The notes beneath the pieces were generated by a model that ran no database searches, had not been told where the DNA came from, and worked only from the letters and a program-made list of their open reading frames with translations. A stretch of DNA of 64,000 bases. It comes from Pseudocercospora fijiensis CIRAD86. Lineage: Eukaryota > Ascomycota > Dothideomycetes > Mycosphaerellales > Mycosphaerellaceae. Positions 1 to 12,129 of the stretch are shown one piece after another; the stretch's first letter is position 1; each line of letters begins with the position of its first letter. The DNA lies in NCBI RefSeq assembly GCF_000340215.1, contig NW_006921533.1, forward strand, positions 125,616 through 189,615, in the 5' to 3' direction. The translations under genes were made by a program, and so were the position numbers.

Positions 1-1
1 G

Positions 2-2290
2 GTCCGTCGTTAAGGCGCTAAGTACCTTTCCCGTACTATAATCTATCGTATATCTACCGCTAGTAAGAAGGTAGGCAAGTAGTTACTTAACTTGTCCTTT
101 ACGCTTAACGACTTTACGACATCCTACTAGAAGCGGTACTACGATATAATTGTCTAGATCGATCTTAATATACAGACAACTAAGGATCTACTAAAAGAGA
201 AGGGCTATCGTATTAATAGTATAGGTTTTATTATTAAAGGTTAAGAGGCTCCTATTGTTAATATCCTTAAACGCAAGGCTCTTCGCCTAGAAATAGAGGC
301 CGATACGGCTACTAGTCTCGCGCTCGCTACGGAGATATAGGCTTAAGACCGTCGCTCGACCCGCAACCGTAAGGTCTCTTAAAAAGTTAAGGACGAGCGC
401 GCTAAGGCCGAAGTAGCGCGTAAGAAGGCATTGCATGCTCGCTAGGCCCTCCGTAAGGCTACTAAGAAGTATAGCGCCCCTTCTAGGGCTAACTATAGTA
501 CTAACTATAGTAACTCGGATATTAATATACTAGATATACTACTAGAAGATATCTCCTCCGAAGGCTCCTTTAGCGAGCGTAGAGATAGAGGGCTCTCGCC
601 GATCCTATTAACTAAGAACATCTATAGTTCTTATAAGGGCGACTCTATTACGTACCTTATTACTAAGATCGATATAGTTCCTAAAGCCGATATAGGTAAA
701 GCTCCTACCGCCCTATCTATCTATTAATAGCTCGACGACCTTAGCAAGCTAGGAGAAGAGCCGTTCTCTATATATACCAACTATATTAAGAAGGCCGCTA
801 AGGTCTATAGTCTCTATACTAGTACTAAGGCGATTGTCCTCGTCGGCCGCCTATTAAAGATTAGTCGCGAGGTTCCTAATTAAGACGCCTTCGCTGCCCT
901 TAAGGCTAATTAGGCCTATACTAACTGGTTTCCTAGACGCCCTGTTGCCGCCTCGACATCTCTAAGACTCTACGCGTTTAACCCTACTAGTACTATTACT
1001 CGCGCCCTTACGCTAACAGATCGCTAGAGCAAGTTCGTTACCGGTATCCTTAGCTAAGGCACTTCCTTCGACCGCTTTCGCTAGACTAGCAATACTATCT
1101 TCCCTTAAGTCTTTAGCTAGTTGTAAGAGCCTCGTAGAGTATATCTTCCTTTCCTTATCGACCTAATATAGGAGGAGTTTAAAATATACCTTTAGTATAT
1201 ACGTACGATGCCTAAGTCTAAGTAGGAAGGCCGCAATGCCTTTTAAACTTATAGTATAAGCAACTAAATCGTCCGCTAGTACCCTGCCCTATAGCTCTTA
1301 GCTATCGCCCTTCGACCTAATTATATATACGAGCTTATCTCTGTCCCTAAGCCTACTAAGTTCTTTAAGGTTGGCGGTACTTATAAAAACTGTCCTTCTA
1401 AGGAGTCTGCTCGTCTCGGATAAGATATAGTTAAGCTCGTAGCTAGCGAGGGTACTAGTTACCTACGTATTAAGGTCTGTCTTATATCTAAGAATAAGAC
1501 TAGCTGCTCTACTATTGTCGAAGGTATATATTAGCCCGAGGTCTTTGCGAACTAGGTTAAGAAGCTTAAGGCTCGTAGCCTAGTCCCGCTAAGCAAGATC
1601 GGCAAGCTTACTAATAAGTACCTTACCGACGACGACCTCGACTATATATTCGATAGTTAGCCTAATAGTAAGGGGCGTAAGGCGGAGTAGATCCTCAACC
1701 CTCTAAAGGAGTACGAAGTCTCTATTTAGATACTATACCTACTATATAGTAATCTAAAGACTAAGAGCAACCGTATATTAATTAACCTAGGCTACTCTCG
1801 CGTTATCGACGGCACTAAGATTAAGGGTTACGATAACTTAACCGTCGCCGAGGTTGCTAAGGCGCACCGCAATCTAACCGCCCTTCTAGGTTCGAACACC
1901 TTCGTACCGTTCCCCTTCCCTACCGCTATCTTAGTCGAAGGCCTTAGTTGCATCTCCGACGCCCTAGTTAGTAGGATTCCTTAGTTAAGTTACGTTATTT
2001 AGAACGAAGTTAAACAGATCCTCTAGCTTAATAACGAGGGACTTAAGGAATATCTATACGATTAGGAGAATGCTACGAAGGAAAAGGCTGCTAACCTCCT
2101 CGTTAATTAAGCTTTCTACGAGGGACAGTACTTCGGTACTAATAGCTTTAACGTATACGGAGGAGATTTCGAGAACCGACTAGCAGATAAGGTTATTGCT
2201 AGTAAGGATTACGGCGCGTTAAAGCAATAGTAGGTCTATATAGTGTTGCTTAGGAAGTTGTTTTTACATAATTATAGTATCTAGGATTAA
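2..2290 (+). pseudogene. RIP-ruined long reading frame, unrecognised
   Basis: One plus-strand frame (codons starting at position 2) reads coherently from the window edge to about 2,290. It is interrupted almost only by TAG and TAA codons of the kind RIP makes from CAG, TGG or CAA. The first 150 codons are rich in Lys, Arg, Glu and Ala (about 330-490), suggesting a coiled or basic N-terminal part. The rest is globular-looking and includes a stretch reading FKVGGTYKNC near 1,360-1,395. I do not recognise a family. It lies directly beside retroelement relics, so a transposon gag or accessory protein is the likeliest source. The beginning is outside the window. Confidence 0.5.
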
Positions 2291-2687
2291 TGCTATCCCG
2301 GGGGTATTATTGCGGAGTTCTAAAAATAGCCTTAGCTAAGAACGCTAAGGATGCATATATGTTTGTTTTAAGCGCGCAATGTAAAGCGTGTCTAGTTAGA
2401 TACGAAGAAAGGAAGGGATATTAGCTAGTAACCGGCCCTACACCTATAGGCTAGTTTTAAGCCTATATAAGAGGCCTCCTTCTACATTGTAGATAGATTA
2501 TCAACCTCGTATAGCATATTGTTTATGTTACACTTCTACAATGCCTATATTATAGGGCTCTAGTTATTAGCCTAAGCGACAGTCTCGTTATCCTATCTTA
2601 CTAAACATAGCTACCTATATTGCTATAGGTTATATTACCCTCGGTAGCCTGTACTATTGCTACAAGTAGTAGTAGTAGTATTAGTTT
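2291..2687. other. Non-coding RIP-affected spacer
   Basis: I see no gene here. The segment carries a GGATTAATGCTATCCCGGGGGT-like stretch near 2,284-2,306 that resembles the 3' untranslated start of the chromodomain gypsy family (near 36,110), and a less mutated patch at 2,340-2,400 where some CA and TG dinucleotides survive. It may be the 3' untranslated part of the element that encodes the upstream frame. Confidence 0.35.
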
Positions 2688-2870
2688 CCGTCCTTTACTA
2701 GATTAGGTACATTTCCTATGTCTTTCTTGTAGTGTGTTGTCGTAGCTGTGTCTCCTTATATAGTGTGTATATATATGTCTAATTATAAAGGTAGTTTTGT
2801 ATATTCTAAGGTATAAAAAAAGAGAGGGGGTACAAGTATATACACCTATACTAAGCCGGGTTTCCCTACT
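2688..2870 (-). repeat. LTR-like direct repeat of G1, left copy (3' LTR)
   Basis: Nearly identical to 16,421-16,592 in the same orientation. The shared part starts at TAGATTAGGTA and ends at TTTCCCTACTA. Differences between copies are mostly C/T or G/A, as expected from RIP. Confidence 0.6.
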
Positions 2871-3009
2871 ATATTTTCCCTCCCGGACTAAGAAGTCTGC
2901 CCTTAGACTAACGCTTCCTTACCTCCCGGACTAAAAAACCTTAAACACGTAAGAAAACTAAACTAACTATCCTATAACGGTATCCTAGCTAGCTAGCTAC
3001 TATACCCTA
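2871..3009. other. Spacer between left LTR and third frame of G1
   Basis: Short non-coding stretch with two copies of a TCCCGGACTAA word (about 2,880 and 2,927) and the first (CTAG)n block at 2,984-2,999. No gene seen. Confidence 0.3.
2984..2999. repeat. (CTAG)n block, copy 1 of 4 in G1
   Basis: CCTAGCTAGCTAGCTA lies at the downstream end of the third frame of G1. The same block recurs at 7,058, 12,108 and 15,701. RIP of a (CCAG/CTGG)n microsatellite would give exactly this, and the result places a stop codon in every frame on both strands. Confidence 0.7.
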
Positions 3010-6000
3010 TTACTTATTTCTTTCTACTACGAGTCGCTAGTCTACTATAGTTACCTCTACGGCCCTAGCCGCTATAATTGCCTCCTCGCCCCTACTAGTT
3101 AAATTAGTCGATAAGAGCCTAGGTCCGCGTCGCCTTAGCCCGTATATCCTAGCGGGTCTGTCGCTTATTCGGATTAGCTATAGGGTTCGTAGGCTGCTTT
3201 AAAGAAGATAGCTAAGGAGGCTGTTTCTTAGGGGTACTAAGCTACTAGGAGTTAACGTTCGGAAGCACTCTACTAGGAGTAGAGACTTTCAAAGCGTAAG
3301 TAGCGGGTTTTGCTAAAGGGGCGCTAGACTGCCGCTAGTTAGTAGGAAGGTCTGCCTTACTAGGTTCCTATTAGTATATAAATCCCTAGCCTCCCTAATT
3401 AAACTCCTCCCTAGTATTAGGCGTAGGCTAATATCGGTAGAAATTATCCTAGTTTAGGCGTATATACCGATCTTCGCTATTATTTAGGATACAATTCTAG
3501 TCTTTTAAAGACTATATAAGAGCCTTAAAGAATAATTTCTCCCCGAAACGTTCCTACTCGAGCCGAATAACCTTACTTAATATCTTAGAGTATACCGATA
3601 CTATATCCTTACGATACTGCTTTAAATAGTTCTCGAGTATATATAAGGAGCCTTCTTAGTTAAGGTTGCGAAAGAGTCTTCGAATATATTGCTATACTAT
3701 AGTATCGTCCTACTTTAATCGACCGACGAGGGCTTCCGAGATTAGGTTGTTATTGCGTAGGCGTACTATAGCCGGGAACGTATACGGAGGGGTACCGTAC
3801 TTGTTTATAAGACTAGAGGGCGAGGTAGGGCTAGGAAGAAGGTCTCGATAGGTAGCGGCGAGTTCCTAAAACGTACCTCTAGCCTCGCAATCGAGCTTTC
3901 TAGTTACTAAGTCGTATCGGTAGAACTAGGGGAGTATAGTTATCCTCTTAGTGTTCTTCGGTAATGCCTAAGCGCTATATAGAAGGTAGGGAAGGGTTAG
4001 GCGTACTCTAAGGGCACCGACCGGGTACTACTCCTAGCCTATATTTCGATACTTGCCTTTTAGCTCGTTCTTAATAAAGTTATTAAGGGTATTCTCTATC
4101 TTAGTATTTAGGCAATATATATTATAGTTAATAGAGAGAATATAACCCTAAGGGGCGTACGTAGGGCCCTTTTCCTAGCGAAGGATCTTAAGTTCCTTAT
4201 ACTATTTATTAAAGACTTCTAGTTAGTAGATCCTAGCGAAGACCTTCGTAGTAGTCTCTACCGTTTTAGGAAGGAAGGATACGGAGCCTTAAACTTAGTT
4301 TATAGCAATACCTTCTTAGAGATCGAGAGGGTACTAGTTAATATAGGCAAACTCGGTCGAACCGCTATTACTAGGTTAAGTTATCTTAGCGTAGTACGGG
4401 TAGGAGATTAGGTTAAGAGCGTAGTTAGGGCGGGTAAGGCCGTAGAGGAGCTAGTAGATAGGGTCTCCTCGGTAGATCTACTAGAACTTAGAATAGAAGG
4501 CGGTTCGAAGCCAATCCTTGTTCGAGACTCCGTTAACTATACGCTAATACTAAAGGTGTATTACAGCCTCTAGCTTAAACTAGTTAGATAGGGATATCTT
4601 TCCGAAGGGTAGAGGGGCCGCGGCGACTTCGATATTCTTATTATTATACTAACTGAAGACAGCCGCTCTATATAGTTTAGTAGAGCCTTTGTCGCTCGTA
4701 ATGCTATCTAAGGTAATAGTACTATCTCTTACCTAGGCATCCTAGCTAGCCTTTGTTATTACTCCTATATAGGAGAAGGCCTTGCGAATCTTAGTAGCAA
4801 TCGCTAGGGTAACGCGTTTAATAGTTAAAGGGTTATATATCTTACTCTCGTAACTATAAGCCTTAGGGAAAAAGCGATATAGTCTAAGGTAGTCGCTAGG
4901 GATAGGAGGACGGCGAGTCTTCCGAAACAGGTTAGGTCTCTTATTTCGAAGGCAGAGAAGGTCGTTCCGGTACTTATATCTAGGGCTACTTAAGGTTTCT
5001 ATTATCTGCTCTCGACTAACTTTTCCTCAAAACCTAACTACTATCCTAAACAGGTAGCGGGTATAAGTATAGTAAGGCGGGTAAGGGGCAGTTATAATAA
5101 GAGTAATTGCTCTTCCCTACGTAGCGTTATTAGATTTACTATCGTACTGCATTAAAGCACTACGGTCGGCTTCCGAGAATCTATTGCAGCTATAGTAGGC
5201 TAGGCTATTTCTAATATAAGTGTCCTTATCGGGGGTTAGCTCCTTGTAGTATATAGTGCCTCCCCGCTTAGGTCCTAAGGTATTAAGGTCGTCGGTTAGG
5301 TTCTCCTTAAGGGGTACGGCAAGATCTCTACTCGGCTTATTAAGTCTATTCGATCTACGGGTCCTTCCTAGAGGGGGGATAGGCGTAGTAGTCCGAATTC
5401 GACGAGTAGGCGGAGCCCCTAGAGCAAGGCTATTATTACTACTTCTACTACTAGTCCGATCGGGCAGTAAAGTAGAGTTTTCGACTAGGAGATTAGAGCG
5501 AGTCGTATTATATTATAGAGGCGTATTTTAGCGAGAGCCGATAGGCTAAGTAGGGCGAGCGGGTAATAGCTACTAGTTGTCCTATCTAGCTAGAGGGTCG
5601 CTAGCCGGGTTGTATATAACTAGTAATCTAACAGGTATGCTAATTCGCTTATATATACCTATACGGGATCGAGGGACATTAAGCCCTAGGGTCCTAGAAG
5701 TAGTGCCTTTAATATAGCTACCTAGCGGTCTCGAAAAAGGGCGCCCGTCGGGAGTAATAGCAATTATAGGAGGGCCTTCGTATTAGCTAATTCGAATACC
5801 GATAGCCTTAAGCTTCGCCTTACTAGCCTCCGTTCTCTAGGAGAAGAATTTATTCTTACCCTCCTTACGAGTATCGTCTTCCTTATCTACTACGTAGTCC
5901 TTAGTAGTAATAGTAACGGTATTAATATCTGCCCGCCCCTATCTCGCTCTAAGCGTTCGGCGGTATAGGTAACTGCCTAGGATACGAAGAATAAGCTAAA

Positions 6001-6965
6001 TTTCGGAAACCTAGCTAGCGTCCTTAAAGTTTACGTAGTTGTTAAGCTTTCTATCCTTCTATAGCCTAAAGACTCGAGCTATTTCTTTTGCGGTGTTACC
6101 TCGGATATTGTAGAGCTCTAGGTAGTTCCTAAAGAATATAGGACTGTTAGTAATATCGTTCTTACGGCGATCTTCCGTAGCCTTCCTACGAGTAGCGGCG
6201 GCTTATAGGGTAGTAAATTCGTTACCTATATACTATTCGAGGGCCTATACTATAGTAGATCCTCGGGTACGAAGAATATCTCCTATTTCCTTCGGTAGTT
6301 CTTTAAAAAGCGCCTTCTTAAGCCGATAATAGGTTAGCTCGGTGCCTTTAATAAAGTTGTTAACACTTCCTAGATTGTCGTAGATTATATCTACTTTAGT
6401 TTAGCGGGATAGATTAGCGGATTAAAGATATTGTACCTATTCGAGTAGGATATTGTAATTGCTTAGCCGCTAGTCGGAAGGAAGGTAGGAAATACCGCTA
6501 TAGGCTACGCTCGTAATAAGGTCTCGACTAGAGGCTTCTACTATTGCGCGCTTACGAGGCAGTAGAGGGGTTTTGCGTATCGGATCGCGTAGAGGAGGTA
6601 GGGGTTTATCGGTCTATAATAGTTAATTAAGGAGGGTAGTATTTACTATAAGCGCCTATCGCTTTGTCGAGGGAAGGGCGGTATAGGTATATTTGTTTAT
6701 AAAGAAGTTTAGGCGCGAGAAAGATCGCCTTTTTGTCGTAGTAATAGCGCGGGTACGCGGGAAGGGACGGGAGGCACCTACCTTACGCGTATACGCGCGT
6801 TTGTATATAAATCCGAAAGTAAGGTACGTATCCTAAAGGAAGTAAAGGGTTAGTAGTAGGTAGCGGCGACATTTCTAGAGGCCTAGGTAATTCGCGTAGT
6901 AGCGAGATTCGAGGGCGTAGGACTAGAGTACTTAGATCTAGGGAGTTAGGCATTATATAACGCAC
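3010..6965 (-). pseudogene. Third long frame of G1, downstream of pol, function unknown
   Basis: On the minus strand a coherent frame of roughly 1,300 codons runs from about 6,965 down to about 3,010, with scattered RIP-type stops. The likely start is the ATG at 6,963-6,965 (MRYIMPNS...). The best-preserved part (about 3,950-5,050) reads as ordinary globular protein, for example a block with LRLYRFFPKAYSYESK near 4,850-4,900. It shows no RT, integrase, protease or zinc-knuckle motif that I can see. It sits after pol and before the 3' LTR, where env or accessory genes lie in some gypsy elements, but nothing here looks like a glycoprotein. A second nested element is the alternative explanation. 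Confidence 0.45.
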
Positions 6966-7057
6966 TAACCCCTCCGCTTCAACCCCTACCGTATTAAGGC
7001 ATAGTTATAAGGGCTCCTCCGGGTAGTATAGGGGTAGTAGTAGTAGTCGTAATATAT

Positions 7058-7073
7058 CCTAGCTAGCTAGCTA
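7058..7073. repeat. (CTAG)n block, copy 2 of 4 in G1
   Basis: CCTAGCTAGCTAGCTA at the boundary between pol (right) and the third frame (left). Confidence 0.7.
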
Positions 7074-7079
7074 CTATAG

Positions 7080-10000
7080 GCGGGAGCTCCCGGGATTCTT
7101 AGAAATCTTAATATATCGGCCGGCGTAGGCTATAGAAATAATACAAAGGAAAGGTTTTTAAACAAAGGAAATCTTTAAGGTTAGGTAAGGTTTTCCTAGG
7201 CTTACTCCGTAGGGTAGGCTTCGGTCTTAGTAAGCTAGGCGTAACGTAGAGCTTCTAGTAGGTCCCCTTTTGCCGAGTTAAAATTATTTACTCGCTCCGC
7301 GGGTAGGCTAGTACTTAGACTACCCCGGGAAGTAGGTCTAGGGATATTATTAAGGATAGGGGCTCCTTACTAAAGCCTCTACCCTCGTCGGTAGTAGTAT
7401 AAAGGAAAAGAAGCAACGATAGAGCTCTAGTAGTAGTACTCTATCTGGCTACTAATATATAAAGGGACAATCGATCCTAGTATACGTCGATAATCCGTTT
7501 AAATGCGCGAATAAGGGTACTAGCGAGTAAAAAATTCGGTATAAGGCGAGTAAATAGGAGCAAAAGGGAGGCTATACGCGAGTAGTTATAGGTTTATCGG
7601 GCCTACTAAGGTAGTAGTAGTCTATTTTCGTTGTATTCTATAGCCTACTCCGCTTCTAAGGGTTCGTTAAAAGCTCCGGGGTTTGAGCCTAGGCCCTTAG
7701 AGTTAGCGGTATAGCGGAGCTCCTCTTATTCGATCTAGGTAAGCCGAAGCCTATCTCGTATTCTTATTAAGGACAGCCTATATTCGTTGTCTCCCTAGTT
7801 CGTAACGTTGTCTATAGCCTCCTAGGCGAGAAATCTAATACCTCGCCGCCTATATAGGTTAGTATATACTAGGGCAGCAAGGCTAGTTTCTACTAGGGCC
7901 TTAAGGAGATATAGGTTGTATTCGAACTTTAATATGTTTATCTCGTCGTAGACCTAGACTCTCTAGGTCGTCTACTAGCTAGGGTCTCGCTATAGTACTA
8001 GTCGAAAGCTAGGGTCCTAGGTAAGCCTCGGAAGAGCGCTAACGTAGTAGGCTTGTTCGTATAGGTCCTACCTTCTATATAGAATTGCTATCTAGCCGAA
8101 TCTATAGTATTAAGCTAAAGGCTAGGTTACCCCTCCCTAGGTAAATAGGGCTAGGTAATTGAAAGCTAGAAAACTATTAGGTTCGGTCGAGCTGTTAAAG
8201 AAGAGATAGTTATTCGAATAATCTTCTATAAGGGGTACGCTAAGAAGGTCTCGTATTAGGTTATTAATCTAAGAGATAGGATTAACTTTAGGGTCGACTC
8301 GGTATATAGCTATAGTATAGGCTTAAAAGGCTCGCCTTTACTCCTCCCTAGGAAGGGATATAATCGTATAGACGTCTATATCCCTTTCTTTACCGGACTT
8401 AGTATTAGACTAGCTATCGTCCCTAGACTCGGAGGACTTAGACTAGCTATCTCTATCTACCTCGACTTCTTTATTAACAGGTTCGTTATCCGTCGTAGTA
8501 GCGTTTTTACCCGAGATCCGGTTAGGTCGGAATAGAGGTACTTCCTTTAGTCGATCGCGTAGAAAGGTAATAGCTAGATTAGCCCTATTAAGTTCCGTAA
8601 GGTAGTACGAGGTCCTAGAGGTAGTAATCCCTACAATACGAAAGGGGCCCTTCTAGCGAAAGGCAAGCTTACTAGACCTCGAGTGCTCGATTTCGCTCCT
8701 AGTAATAAGTATAAGGGATCTAATCTTAAGGGGAGCGTTAGATACTACTCCCTTTTCGTCGTACTAGCGAGTATTCTCCTCGCAAGTCCTCTTTAGCCGA
8801 AGGGCCGCCTCTTCGTTATCGTTAGGTATATATACTAGCTACTAAGTATAGTATATAAGTAACGAGGCAGTATCGCGTATAGTATCCTAGTCGACTTTTT
8901 AGAAGGTTCGGTAGGCATTCTCGATAGGAAGGATAACGTCGGCCCCTCTATATATAACCTCTATAGGCGTTTTTCTAGTCGTCCGTCGGTATATCGTTCG
9001 GTCGGCCTATAGGACAGGTAGGACGTGTTTTCTCTAACCCTTTATAGTGCCGTTCGTTAGTTTAGAAAGGGTAGCTAGGATAGGTCGGTTTCTAACTTCG
9101 ATTTAACTATTTGCCTTCGGATAGTATAGGGAAATCCGTACCTAGTACGTAGCTATTCGCTTAAGCAATTCCTTAGTATCCTTCCGATTCTTAGATCCGT
9201 TGTCTATAACGAATTTATCCGGATAGCTATATCGGTAATAGACCTCTTCGTATAGGAACTTAGCTATTTAGTATATACTAACCGACTTGCCCGAGTAGTT
9301 AAATATCCTCCCTTCTACCTAGCCGCTAACAACCTTACGCGCTAAGGCAATAGACCCCCTATTGTTAATATAAAGTATATCGGCAACCTAGCGACGGCTA
9401 ATAACTCGAATATAGGTAGGGTAAAGCGTCCTAGCAATCTTATATCCCTCTCGTATCCGGTATATACGATAGGACCGAACCTATATAGCGATTTAGGACT
9501 ACATCCTATACTAGAAGTACCTTTTCGAGGCTAGATAGTATACTACCTCCCGGCCTTTATAGCTATAATCCTCGTAAAGTAATTAGATAATTTCCTCCCT
9601 AGCCTTTTCGCTATTAATTACTCGTTAAAGGGGACAATTCGAATAACGCTAGTAGAAAAGGAGCCGATCCTTAATAATATACTTCTAGGTAGTACGTCGA
9701 ACCCTTCGGACTTCGCTTCGAGAGATGCCTTATAGAAAGCAAAGGGTCGACTTAAAGTATCCGATAAGAAGCGATTCTCGAGACTAGTATTCGTCCTTAT
9801 TAAGGAAGCTAGACTTAGCTAAGGGATCGATAGGCTTAGTCTATACTATACTATAAAAGAAGTCGTTGTCGATTATATTATCGTCGTCGATTTAGTTATC
9901 TCGTTCGACGATGTCTTCTTTAGTAGGGTTACGACGGGATAGACTATTAGCCGTAGAGTGCTTCCGCCCGGGGATATACTTAACTTTGAAGTCGAATAGT

Positions 10001-12100
10001 CGGATCTAGGCTACCTAGCGAGCTATTACCGAGTTAGGGAGGTCCGAGGCGGATTTATTAAGCTAGTAGACAAGGGTAGTAGCATCGATTTCGATCCGAA
10101 AGTACTACCTAACGAGATACTTCTTAAACTTCTTTAGCAGTTTAAGTATAGTAAGGCACTCTCGTTTACTAGTATTATATCGGGCTTCACTTTCGGTTTA
10201 AAGACCGCTTTCGTACCGAATAGGGTAACGCTTCTTTATATTGTCCCTTTCGTACTAGTTTAGGCTACTACTATATCCGGATCTACTCGCGTCTAATAGA
10301 AGGATAATTAACCTAGTACCCTTAGTATAATCGATCGAGACAAGAGTAGGGATAGTAGTTAGCGTAGCCTTTAAGATATCTATAGCGACTTGCTAATCCG
10401 GTCCCTATAAGAATTCGATATCGGCCTTTAGGAGATAGAAGAGTAGTCTTACTATTATTGCGAAGCCCTCGATCTAGATACGGTAGTAGATACAAACCCT
10501 AAGGAAGGCCTATACGCTAGACTAGTTCTTAGGTACTAGCTATACGACAATCTTTATAACTTTCTCTATATTAGGGTATCTTCCGGAAATATTAATAACG
10601 TAGCCGACACATTTTAGCTTTTTATAGAGGAACTAAGATTTCAGACCTAAAATAGTATACCTAGTACGCTTAATGTCTGTAAGAACACTATCTATCTATT
10701 AAATGTGCTTAGTAACGAATCTTCTTAGGCTAGGTTCGACCTCTTTATTATTATATCGGGTCTTCGGGCCCTTAATACTAATGTCGTCGACAAACGGCCT
10801 CGTACGGTAGGAAATGTAGTTAAAAAGGATTCTTATTACTACTCGGACAAACTAGGCAACGGAGTTTGTCGCTCCTTACGGAAGGGTAGTTATTCGTATA
10901 AGGCTAAGCGGGATATTAAAGGCAGTTATATCTCGATCGGCCTCGTAAAGCGGGACTTAGTCGTATCCGGAAAAGAAATCGATTAGGGATAAGATAGTAT
11001 AGTTAGCAAAATCCTCGGTAAAGCTGTTAGTATTAGGAGGAAGGTTTCCGTCCCGCATTATATAGCGGTTTAGCTCTATAGCAGCGTTAATTAGGCGATA
11101 TTTCTTAGTTCCTTTCTTCTAGACTAAGAACTATAGGTTCCGGTATACTCCTTCGCTAACTTTAAGCACCCTATTCGTAATTCGTTCTTAGATTATTTCT
11201 TCTATAATGTTTACTAGGCTAGGCTAGAGGCGGAAGGTTAGTTTTCTCTAGGGTTTATAAGGAATTGTTCGGATTCGTTAGAGAGGTGCTATATCCGCGT
11301 CGACCCTTCTAATTTTAGTAAAGCTCTAGGTAAGGGCTTTCTCCCTATTATAAAGCATTTCGTAGAACAGATCTAGCTCCTTAGGAAGAAGTTCTATTCT
11401 AATAAGAAGCTTTGCTTTCCTTTCCTTAGTTAGGCGCGAGCTACGTAGTATATCTAAGAACTTCTTAATTAGGTACTTCTAGTTATATAGCCCGGTTCTA
11501 GGCGGAAGTAACGCTTCTCGAGTAAGCCGTTTCTTTTTCTAGTAAGGGTTACTACCGGTCGTTACACTCCCGGTTATCGTAGTACTAGCTTCTATAGGTC
11601 TTACTTTATCTGCCTTTTTCTTATATATACTATAAACTCCGACCGTACGGCTAGTATCCGAATCTTCCTTAAGCATTTTCTTAATAGATAGTAGCTAGGT
11701 AGGGAACCTTTAAAAGCTCTAAAACCTATAGTGCCGCTTATATTAGTTACAAAACCTGTTCGCTTCCGACTACTAAAGGATTGCCGCCTAGTCGTTACGA
11801 GTTATAGGTTCGAGAATTGCCTCTATACGCCCGAGCTAGGTAAGGCTAATCGTCGGGTATAGCTAGGAAGGATCTTCGAGAAAGGACTAGCGTTATATAG
11901 CTAGGACCGGTACGTCGTCGTATACCCGCTCCTAGATAGGGTGCCTAGCTAAGCGGCTTTTGTATAGGGTACTACTAGAGGGCAATTGCGGGGACGCGGG
12001 AATGCCGGGGCTAGCGGGAATGCCGAGATAAGCTAGGGCTAGTCTAAGCGAGGTCGGAAAAGGTAGCGGGAGCGGGGGCGGGCCGACTACTAGACTAATT
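7080..12100 (-). pseudogene. G1 pol relic: RT, RNase H, integrase
   Basis: Minus-strand polyprotein relic, read from about 12,100 down to about 7,080. The reverse transcriptase core is at about 10,600-11,300 and includes DFFSGYD, GATNSVA and FVDDI. The catalytic Asp pair at 10,780-10,794 is still present. RNase H should fall near 9,900-10,300. The integrase is visible from a KFVIDNGS block near 9,190-9,215, where the Asp belongs to the DDE triad. The rest, to about 7,080, is integrase C-terminal and unassigned tail. Many in-frame TAG codons replace Trp or Gln codons, so the protein cannot be made. The family resembles the GATNSVAQF-type gypsy elements widespread in fungi. Confidence 0.7.
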
Positions 12101-12107
12101 AATATAC

Positions 12108-12124
12108 CCTAGCTAGCTAGCTAG
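12108..12124. repeat. (CTAG)n block, copy 3 of 4 in G1
   Basis: CCTAGCTAGCTAGCTAG between the gag-protease relic and the pol relic. Confidence 0.7.
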
Positions 12125-12129
12125 TATAC

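Noticed and set aside
3666..5531. Short plus-strand frames at 3,666-3,851 and 5,256-5,531
   Set aside because: Antisense to the coherent minus-strand third frame of G1, with low-complexity Leu/Arg composition.
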